DNA from: Prinia subflava
Lineage: Eukaryota > Chordata > Aves > Passeriformes > Cisticolidae
Length of the DNA: 64,000 nt
NCBI RefSeq assembly: GCF_021018805.1
Contig: NC_086259.1
Location: 4,464,001 to 4,528,000 of the forward strand
Reading direction: 5' to 3'
Each line of letters begins with the position of its first letter. The stretch's first letter is position 1. Below the pieces are notes generated by a model. That model was not told the origin of the DNA, did not search any database, and was given only the letters and a program-made list of their open reading frames with translations. Positions 48,320 to 56,764 of the stretch are shown here, piece after piece. A program made the position numbers and the translations under genes.

Positions 48320-48603
48320 TTTACATAGAAATGGGGGCCACGTTTGTTTGGATTTCCCCCAGCTCTGCGGAGCGGCCCTGGGGCCATTGAGCCCCCAAAG
48401 CCCCACTTAGGGCAGGGCCAAATAGCTTCACCGCCTTTAAGGCAGGCAGAAGCTTTTTCCTTTACAGAAAAATGGGGGCCACGTTTGTTTGGATTTCCCC
48501 CAGCTCCGCGGGGCGGCCCTGGGGCCCTTGAGCCCCCAAAGCCCCACTGAGGGAGGGCCAAATAGCTTCGTCGCCTTTGAGGTGAGCAGAAGCTTTTCCC
48601 TTT
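48320..48603. repeat. 141-bp tandem duplication in the element interior
   Basis: Two copies, 48320-48460 and 48461-48600, about 90 percent alike by eye, with the beginning of a third at 48601. Each starts TTTACA, then has GGGGGCCACGTTTGTTTGG followed by TTTCCCCC, which can fold as a GGGGG/CCCCC-closed stem, and CCCCAAAGCCCCAC. It might be a structured RNA element, but function is unknown. Confidence 0.88.
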
Positions 48604-48895
48604 AGAGGGACAGTTGATTTTTGTTTGGGTTTATCCCTTCCCCCCTCCCTCAAAACATTTCTTCTCAAGGCGTCTCTGTGAACAGAATTGGAGCCTTAAA
48701 TGCCTGTTCATAATAGAAGAAAAATGACAAGAAATACAAAAAACAAATAAGCAACCTTTGTTGCCTTTTGCAGATAACACAAGTATTATTAATAATTCTA
48801 CAGTATAACCATCAGTTATGAGTTTTAAGTGTTATCTCAGTTTTTAAGATATTTGATGTGAATTCACTGATATGATAAAGTTATTACAGTTCTAC

Positions 48896-48937
48896 AGCCG
48901 GCTGCTGCTACTGCTGCTGCTTCTGCTTCTTCTTCTC
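48896..48937. repeat. CTG/CTT trinucleotide tract
   Basis: GGCTGCTGCTACTGCTGCTG followed by CTTCTGCTTCTTCTTCTC within the element interior. Confidence 0.8.
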
Positions 48938-50109
48938 ATGTACTTTGCTATTTGTCTATAATTGCCTGTAGGACACGTGTCACCCAAGAATTTTTCCTTG
49001 TTTTCTAGCTGTCTATGCTAGCTTTGCATTCATGATTTTCGAAATATTTTCAGATTTCCAGATAAGGTTATCTGAGTTTGTAAGAATGCCTCCTCTGTCC
49101 TGACGGTTTGGGATGCAGTTCCAATCCTGGTCACAGAACATCTCAGGAGCCTGCTGAGCTCAGAGCATCTCTACCCTGACAAATTTAGGAGGTGTCAATT
49201 ACCATATTAGTTTCTTATTATAAGATTTTAAGAAGCTTGTTTTTAAAATTGGTGTAAGGGATTCCTCTGCAGTTAGAGCTGGGCACTGGCCATGCCTTGG
49301 CTCTCTCTGGATGGGAATTGCCTAATTGCCCAGATGTTTTGGCAAGAAATTACATGAGTTATTTGACTCAACAATTTGACCTTTAAATATAATAGCTGAA
49401 TTGATCTTTGAGGTGAACCTGGAATTCCTGCCCGGGAAGGATGAACAGGATCTCACTGGTAAAGAAGCACTTCAGCTTTTGCAGTTTCTGGGCTGATCAA
49501 AATTATTATTAAAAAGATAACTTGCAACAATGTAACATTTATGTTATGAACCTGAAGAAAAAGTAATTCTGAAACCTGGATGTTGAATTTAGACAATGGA
49601 GCCTGACAAGTTTGTTAACTTAAGGAGAAGATGTGCCTGTGTTTTATCATTAGCAGGTTCAGCAGTCGTGTTACCCATCACCTCTGAGGAGTGAAAAGGG
49701 ACATTGCATAGCCTTAGTGGCTGTCACATAGACTGCAAAGATGACCATGTGGTTGGAAGTTATGGAGACAACAGAAGTCCTGTGTCAGCAGCATGGTCCT
49801 GTTTTCATCGATCTTCCTCGAGTCACTCCCTGCTTCAGACTTCAAGAAGACATCCAGTGATGCTAAGGATCAACATCTTGTCTCAATGGACTTTTTCTTT
49901 TCATGTGTTTTAATTTTATAGTAGATGTTGTTTCATTTAAGTTTCCTACATAGATGTAGTTGTATTTTAGGTAATATTTCACGTGCCTTCGGTGTATGTT
50001 TTGTAGTTATTAAGGGCTGTTATTTCACTTTGTGGTTTTTGCCTTTCTGGTCTTTGGGATCATGTAGATTTTTTTTGGAGTCAGATATCTTTTTATTGAT
50101 ATTTTTATT

Positions 50110-50138
50110 AATTTTATTATTCTTTTTTTTCTTTCTAG
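50110..50138 (+). promoter_or_regulatory. candidate splice acceptor in the element
   Basis: A long T-rich tract (TTATTATTCTTTTTTTTCTT) ends in TCTAG at 50138, an excellent polypyrimidine-AG. A second AG lies at 50151-50152, six bases before the ATG at 50158. Confidence 0.45.
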
Positions 50139-50157
50139 GTGACATCCTACAGGTATC

Positions 50158-50241
50158 ATGGGCCAATTGAGTGACCAGTGGTCCAGTCCTGCACATCCTG
50201 CAATGGGTCTTTGCCCTTTCAAACATCGCATGCATTTTTGC

Positions 50242-50247
<6 letters not shown>
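50158..50247 (+). CDS. 29-codon frame after candidate splice acceptor, function unknown
   Basis: An ATG 20 bp after the candidate acceptor opens a 29-residue frame ending at TAA. It begins Met-Gly-Gln, which would fit an N-myristoylation start such as many retroviral Gag proteins have, but nothing further resembles Gag. The stop codon merges into the following poly(A) tract. It may be a chance frame. It is reported because an acceptor, a start codon and a poly(A) tract fall together within about 110 bp. Confidence 0.2.

Positions 50248-50271
<24 letters not shown>
50246..50271. repeat. internal poly(A) tract
   Basis: 26 consecutive A inside the element, directly after the short frame. Besides slippage, it could mark the 3' end of a captured reverse-transcribed sequence. 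Confidence 0.9.
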
Positions 50272-50272
<1 letters not shown>

Positions 50273-50696
50273 GGTCAACTCAGGTTGTCCAAATAATTGG
50301 AAAATTAAATCAGTTTGCGGTTGCAGGTGTAGTGCAAGGACCACTGTCCTTTGCTAAAAGGCAGAAAAAGCCCTTGTTATCTGAAAGGATGATTCCTAGA
50401 GTGATAGATCTTGACAAATTAGACTGCCATTTTTGAGCAGGCTAATGATGTTTTGTTTTTTTCTCTATTAGAATTAGTAAATAGCTAAGCTTGACGCTGG
50501 TGCATGGACATGGTTATGAAGGGTCAACACCAAATGCCACAGAACTTCCCTGACCATTTAAGTTGGTGCCCAATGAAAGTTCTGTTTAGTAATTGGTTGA
50601 TTACTAAAGGGACTTCTGGTGTCATGTTTGTCTTTTTTCTCTTGCAAGGGCCCTGCAGGAGAGGACACAGACACAGACGCCGCCCTCAGCAAAAAC

Positions 50697-50709
50697 TAAA
50701 AGGGGGAGA
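50697..50709 (+). other. polypurine tract
   Basis: AAAAGGGGGAGA sits directly against the TG of the 3' LTR, the expected plus-strand primer for retroviral reverse transcription. Confidence 0.85.
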
Positions 50710-51044
50710 TGTGGGCCTGACATTGGTCTGAATTTAGGCTTCAGGCTCTGCTACTGTCTGTGTGAAAGGCAGGCGAACAACTTTCTCATGTTAGCCTGAG
50801 AAATCTAAAGGAGGAATTCAAACAAACCTTGGGAAGTGAGAAACTATCTGCAGGTGGTGTTTTTCCAACATGTTTACTGGAAAGAAATATTTACAAAAGA
50901 GTGTAGACGCTGAATAACCAATCATGTTCTTTGTACCGAACTACTCTATAAAAGTAGAATGTAGAAGAATAAAGTTTGCTCTCATCTTTACCATCATGGA
51001 GAGTCATGTTGTTATTTCTGTGCCGTCCGAAAACCATAGCAACA
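50710..51044 (+). repeat. 3' LTR (335 bp)
   Basis: Same start, end and length as 46599-46933, with no difference seen. TATAAAA is at 50947-50953 and AATAAA at 50968-50973. Transcripts of the element would be expected to end shortly after the latter. Confidence 0.95.
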
Positions 51045-51322
51045 GGAGGGGGTGCAGAAGATGGGCCAGGACCTTCCCAGAGGTGCTCAGGGACAGGGCA
51101 ATGGGTGCAGGCTGAAATACAGGAGGCTCTATCAGAACATCAAAAACCACTATTTACTGTGAAGGTGACTGAGCACTGGTGCAGGCTGCCCAGAAAAGTT
51201 GTGGAGTCCCCATGCTTGGAGATATTCAGTTTATCTGATCCTGATGACCCTTCTTGACCAGTGGGGTGGGACAAGAAGACCTCCAGAGGTGCCTTCTCAC
51301 CTCAACCTTGGGTTATGTGATC
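51045..51322 (+). mobile_element. CR1 LINE, right part of the interrupted copy
   Basis: It starts with the duplicated GGAGGG and continues the CR1 from 46598: GGTGCAGAAGATGGGCCAGG, CAGGGACAGGGCAATGGGTG, GACTGAGCACTGGTGCAGGC, GAGATATTCAG and CTCCAGAGGTGCCTTCTCAC, ending TTATGTGATCC. Its order and orientation show that it and 46452-46598 were one CR1. Confidence 0.9.
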
Positions 51323-53920
51323 CCACGTGCTGTTAGTAAAGAGCTCTCCTGTGGGGAGAAATAGGTGGGAATGGGGACTCAGGAGAAACCCTGTGCCCCT
51401 CTTTGGGCACCTAAATGTGCTTCCCAAGCAGACAGCTCAGATCCTGAGGGTCAGGCCTTGCTCTGGTGAACACCCCTAAGTAAGGGGAGTCTCACCCCTT
51501 CCACTGCAAAAACACAAATGTGGTTTTGCCCCCTAAAAACAACTCCTGAGATTGGTAACTGTGGTCTGAATCGTCAACTCTATTCCACTGGGAGGGCAAG
51601 ATTTACTATTCCCACATTTCTTGTGACTTCTGATGTAATGGTCCAGCAAATGCCAACACCAGAGCACTCATCCTCTTTTGGCAAGAGGAACAGGAACAGG
51701 GGGTCAAGAGTTCCCAGAAAAATCGACAAAATTGTAACTCACCAATGGGCAAAACAAGTCTATTTTTCCAGGCTGCCTCTTCTTCCATGGTGTGAATTAA
51801 ATGAAATCCCACAATAGCCAACATTTTTAGATATCTGTATGAGCAAAAAGATGTGGCCTCCTTTTGGCACCCTGGGACTGCAACAGCTGATAATGGAGTC
51901 AGTGGTATAATACTGACTCCAGATATATTTGAGCACTGTCTGAAACCTGATTGTGCATGACTCTCAGAGAGCATAAGCCATGAAAAGTACCTTTGATACA
52001 GCCTAAAACTCCCCAATCTTTTTCATTTTTATAGTTTCATAGTCTTGCAAGCTTGAAAATTCCTTAGAGAATGTGTGGTAAAACAAAAAATACGAATGTA
52101 AGTAACATATTCTTGCAATTGGTGCCAGCCCAGTGGGACTGAAAATGTGTTGTGCAAAGACATAGGGAAGCAAAGGGTACAAGAATATACTTATTTCAGA
52201 AAGTTAGAAGTTCAACATCTCTTCATGAGACATGAAAAAAACAGATGAAAAATATGAAGCTATATAATGTATCTCACTGAAATCATCAGCCTGACCCGAG
52301 GACCAGAATCTCACTTGCTTTATGACTCCTTAAACCTTCCACTAACAAATCAGAAACAAAACATGAAAGATGTGAATCTGCACCCAAAGCTGCTCTGAAA
52401 TGTTCTGGCAGAATAAAGTGACACATTTCATTATTTCTTAATCTACAAATGTGACCCTCAGCCAACAGGACACTCCTGGTTTCCAGATCTCTGATTCACA
52501 CATCCAACTGAGACCTAAACCAAAAGTTCTTCCAGTTGCAGAAGATTCCAAAGACTGGAATTCACCTGATTACAATGATGGGGTTCAAGGGTGAGGCTGT
52601 GTGAGGCTGTGCTTTATCCACAGTTTAGTCTGGACAGTACAGCAGAACAGAAGGAGCTTGATCCCACCTAAAACAAGAGGCTCACACACAGGTGATTCTT
52701 TGCTGCTAAATTTAACTTGTAAAAAGAGAACACATCAAACTTTTGGGAAGTCCAAGTGAGTATTTACAGGACTTCCATTTGGAGTTTTTCAGTTATCGTA
52801 TTGTCAGTCTAGCCTAAAAGTCCAAACCAAATTCTTTGGTTATCTTGACTACTAGCTAATTTATGTCATTAAAAGATGGAATAAATATTTGTAAATGTTT
52901 TAGAAATTTGTAAATTAAGAATGTACATGACATTAAAAAAAAAAAAAAAAAGCCACTATTTATTAAAAACCCCTGCCCTAAATTATCTACCTCCTTCCTT
53001 GCACTGGGACAGAAGGATCAGTATTACAAAGGCCATATCAGCTTAGCTCCCTGAATATATTGTTGACAGAAAACAAACTGACCTTGTTTCCTGAACAATC
53101 CATTCCACATATTTCTTTTGAATGAATTCTTGATGTAGAAAGGCAGAATAATAGTCAAACATATCTCTGCAAAAGCAAAGATTCAAATCATTTTCCTATT
53201 ATCTACATTGCAATCAAATTACTTAAGAGCAGTGTCTCTTAAGGGTGATAGAAATGCATATTTTGCTAGATTTCAAGGCCTCTCTAGCAAGGTCTCTTCT
53301 AAATGAAATACTCCCATTTCAGTTTTCTGGTAGTCAGTGCACGATTTTTACACAAGGCAAAAACATAGCTGGTCCTCCTGACTTGAACAACATTGGAGGA
53401 AACAAAGGCAAAGAAACATTTCACCCTCCCATGTACTCTCTGCTAAGTGGGTTTGGGGAAGCACAGAAAAGCTCTCTGAAAATCTCTCTGCAGTTATTTT
53501 TTGTTGTGATTGTTTACCAGGAGAATGATATGTGGCAGCTAAAATACTCTGCAGACACACAGGACCTGCTGGAAAGAGTGGCTAACGTAGAGAAGGAAGG
53601 CATTTCCTTGCTGTCTAGGAGGGGGATGCAGGGGATGTGTTCCCAGTGCTCAGTAGATTGTCTGCCCATGCCTGCAGTGCTCAGTGCAGCAGGCTCTGCT
53701 CTGAGGTGGGGGAACAATTAGCAGTTACAATGTGGCTCAGAGTAAAAACCCACTAGAGCTGATGCAGGGATGAGGGAGAGAATGAAATCTCCTTTAGATT
53801 CACCCTCAGCTGTGCTCTACTTTATGCACAATTTCTGCTCAGGGATACTCCCACCATCCCCCAAAATTGTGTCCAGAGCATTTTTATCTGAAGTCCCAAA
53901 TCTCAACCAACCCTTGTGAA

Positions 53921-53968
<48 letters not shown>

Positions 53969-54539
53969 AGTCAAGATTTAGCATAGCAAAGTACTCAACA
54001 CTGTAAAAAAACTATATTAGGTACACTTGTAGCTCAGTGAATAAAAACAAAGTGTAGATATTTCCACAAGTGCATGTAGTTGATTCCAGTCCAGCTGGAA
54101 GCAACCTAATCGTATTTACCAACTCTCCCATTTATTCATGAAGATACCTGTGCACTATGAAATTTTGACATTATTTAACACCAGTGTTAAGTCATTAATA
54201 TCAATGAGTACCTGAAATAAAAATATTTTGTTTCCAAGGTTATGGGTACTAGCAGAAACATAAGAAAATTTTAGTACAAACTCTAGTTTGCAAATGATTC
54301 TGGGTAAGCACTCAAAGACAAGAACAAATGTTCCCACACAGACAAATCAGTACTCACGCAAACAAATCTCTTCATCATTTTTATTCATTAAAAAAAAAAA
54401 AAGCTCCTTTAAAAAATGAGGTTTCTATAAGTTCTACTAGAGGTTTTTTTCTACTTCCTAATGAAGGAAAGCTTATTTATGTAAGTAGCTTCTTGGGCTA
54501 TTTGCATGACTACTGTTTTTGAAGTCACTGAGATTTTAC
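51323..54539. other. unique AT-rich DNA with homopolymers
   Basis: No recognised gene. An A run lies near 52935-52951 and an A43 run at 53924-53966. A plus-strand frame of about 158 codons at 53245-53721 is the longest, but it has no recognisable domain and no convincing splice context. Confidence 0.5.
53924..53966. repeat. poly(A) run of 43
   Basis: Uninterrupted A43. No transposon body could be recognised immediately upstream, so whether it is a retroposon tail or a slippage product is open. Confidence 0.95.
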
Positions 54540-55268
54540 AGACTGACTGGGAGTTCACACTCTATCGCTACCAGGGGCACCTGAAAGGGGTATGTAGGTC
54601 AGTTCTAGGTCTACCTCCATTTCCATTAAAGAAGGGTTAACCTTTCTGCCTAAAAGACAAATAAAAATCCCCCCAAAACACAGGTGAAGGGGTTTTGAAC
54701 ACACAACTGTGACAAGTGCTGCTTTGTCTGTGTGTGCTGCTTTGAAAGCAAAACCAGTGAGAGACTCCAAGTCAGAAATACAATTTAATAGGAGAGAAAA
54801 AGGTAAAATAAAATAAAACAAAAGCAATAGCACAAAAGATCACTGACAGAGTCAGAATACAGCCTGACACCCTGTTAGTGAGGGTGGTGGCAGCAGTCCA
54901 GATGAAGCACTCTTGTTGAAGCAGTGATCCTGTAGAAAGGCCTGGTAGCTCTTGTCCTCTGGGAATCCAGTGGGTGAGGCCCCTGTGCTGTCCCAATTCC
55001 CAGATTATATCCAGGTGGGAATGCCTGGCTCCTCCTCCTGGGCAGAGCATCTCCCAACGGGCTGATCTCACTCCATGAGTCCTGCAGGGGGTCCTTGATT
55101 GCCCATTGAACAGAGAGAGCTCCAGGGGGAGTTACCTGTGAGCCATGGGCAGGGCCTTGGTGGCCCATGAACAGGAGATATCCAGAGGGAGGGGCAAGGG
55201 AAACACTGCCCCAGCTGGTTCCAACAGCTCCTGAAGGTGGGGATAGAACACAGACTTTGGGCACACCT
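54540..55268 (-). mobile_element. LTR related to 24400-25199 and 61498-62248
   Basis: The minus-strand U3 is clearly shared with the other two copies: CTGACAGAGTCAGAATACAG, CCTGACACCCTGTTAGTGAG, GATCCTGTAGAAAGG, ATATCCAGGTGGGAATGCC, GGCAGAGCATCTCCCA and CCCAGCTGGTTCCAACAGC. The part left of about 54840 differs from the other copies, so it is a related subfamily or a recombinant, and the left limit is a guess. Confidence 0.6.
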
Positions 55269-55920
55269 TACAGTGTAACCTGTGTCACACCGCTCCCGTG
55301 GCTCCACTGAGGGACCAGAACTGTTCTGTGTGCTGCTCAGAGGAGAGGCAGGGCTGGAACCCAGGCTCTGGCAGGTGATGCACTCAGGACTCCCCTCCCC
55401 CTTCCCCAAAGGAAGCTCCAGCTCCCGTAGTCGCTCCCTGTACGTCGTTTTCTGTGTCTCACACCAGCTGCCCATCCATGCTGTCAAATAATCTTTATCA
55501 GAAGCTTTTAGGAGAGCTGCTCAGCAGCATGATGGATAACCCAGCATTTTTGTACTGTCTGTTATTGGGGTTCCCAATGCCTCTGAAGGGCCAGCCCTTG
55601 CTGAGAAATGGCTTAAAGAATTTAGTGAGACGGCATAGTCAAGGATGCCTTGAAAAAGCAAAAAGGTTTTAATAGAAGAAAGAAAATAATACAAAAACAA
55701 ATAAAAAGCCGCACACAGTATAAAGAACAAGTCTATATACCTGTCTATATACCAAGTCTATATACCTCTATATACAACATCTTGAAAATGCCCTGATCAC
55801 CTTTGTTCTCTAACTTATCTATTTAATGACTGAGGAGGGCTTAATTGGCAAACTGCCAACAGAAGCAGGGACAGCTTTTGAAGAGCATCCAGAAAGTCCA
55901 GCAGGTGCTTCTGTCTTGGC
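55269..55920. other. unclassified sequence between LTRs
   Basis: No gene seen. A GTCTATATACC motif repeats at about 55730-55790. On the minus strand, TATA-like words followed by ATTAAA suggest yet another old LTR, but I cannot define its ends. Confidence 0.3.
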
Positions 55921-56285
55921 ACTGTGTCGCAATAGGACACAAAATGAACAACACAAACTCTGTCTAGTTCACAAGACAAAAGAAGAAGAAACATTTATTA
56001 TCTGACCTCAATATATATAGTATTTTCACCCAGACCATGGATTGGAGGATAAGGTTGCTACCTCTCCAACTACATTGGTCAAACCAGAAGTTCATCAGAT
56101 TGTTCTCTCCTCAAGACAAGAATGACAAACATACTTGTATTAATATAAACATTACTTTTATTTATAACACTCGTGTAAGAAAGAATTCAGAAACTATGAA
56201 AACATTAGAAGGCTGAAAAAGCAGAGTGACAGCACAGAGCCAATTGTCATAAGAGAAGCAAGGCATGTTCTAGCTAAAGTTCCTA
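55921..56285 (-). mobile_element. LTR, head-to-head partner of 56340-56764
   Basis: On the minus strand it reads GGTTTGACCAATGTAGTTGG, CCTCCAATCCATGG, a TATATAT box, an AATAAATGTTTC poly(A) signal and TTCATTTTGTGTCCTATTGC. This parallels the plus-strand LTR ending at 56764 block for block. Its R/U5 end lies near 55921-55927 and its U3 points right. The inner (5') limit is approximate. Confidence 0.7.
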
Positions 56286-56339
56286 ATATGTCTAGAGGTA
56301 AATTGAAACTTCTTTCCTTATGCAAAACTGCCCACTTGG

Positions 56340-56764
56340 ATGTGGGGGTGTTTTCCTACAGTCTGTCACTGAGGAGATGCTGGCTGCCTGCCCTGGCACT
56401 GGGGGCTGTGCTGCTCCCAGGCTGGCAGTGGGCAGCACGTGTCTGTGGCTGCAGTGGTGTGTAGCCCTGATTTCATGCCTGAGATGTTTTGGTTTGTGAA
56501 ATTTCTTTCCCAGGGGATTTGCTGTAAACAAAAAGAGATGTTTTGTTAACTATATCTTTGTTATTCATTCCTTTTAGAGGAGGGACTTCTTGCTGGCCCT
56601 TGGGTTTAACAAATGTGGTTGAAGAGGTGTTAACTTTGCCATCCAATCATATTGGTCTCTGTAAATAGTATACAAAGAAATCACATTTTGAATAAATCTC
56701 TCTCCTTCTTGCCTTCTGAGAATTCACAGAGCCAGTGTGGTTCATTTTGTGTCCTATAGTGACA
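56340..56764 (+). mobile_element. LTR, head-to-head partner of 55921-56285
   Basis: Contains GGTTTAACAAATGTGGTTGA, ATCCAATCATATTGG (CCAAT box), TAGTATACAAAG (TATA-like), TGAATAAATC (poly(A) signal near 56688) and an end TTCATTTTGTGTCCTATAGTG ACA. All have counterparts in reverse at 55921-56285. No internal retroviral genes lie between the two. The 5' limit is approximate. Confidence 0.7.

Larger units (their letters stand above)
46599..51044 (+). mobile_element. complete young non-autonomous endogenous retrovirus
   Basis: A 4,446-bp element with 335-bp LTRs that appear identical throughout, a 6-bp target duplication, a primer-binding site after the 5' LTR and a polypurine tract before the 3' LTR. 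Both outer flanks are halves of one CR1. The interior (46934-50709) holds no recognisable gag, protease, polymerase or envelope domain in any frame, so mobility would need proteins from another retrovirus. Interior order is leader with a candidate splice donor (47026), a CpG-rich segment (47640-48260), a 141-bp tandem duplication (48320-48600), AT-rich sequence, a candidate acceptor (50138), a 29-codon frame, a poly(A) tract and the polypurine tract. LTR identity implies very recent insertion. I cannot name the repeat family. Confidence 0.93.

Noticed and set aside
53245..53721. 158-codon plus-strand frame in unique DNA
   Set aside because: No recognisable domain, no convincing splice sites at its edges, and normal AT-rich noncoding composition; not strong enough to call a gene.
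53924..53966. Processed pseudogene tail
   Set aside because: A43 alone suggested a retroposed mRNA, but no upstream sequence resembling a coding transcript was recognised and no flanking duplication was seen.
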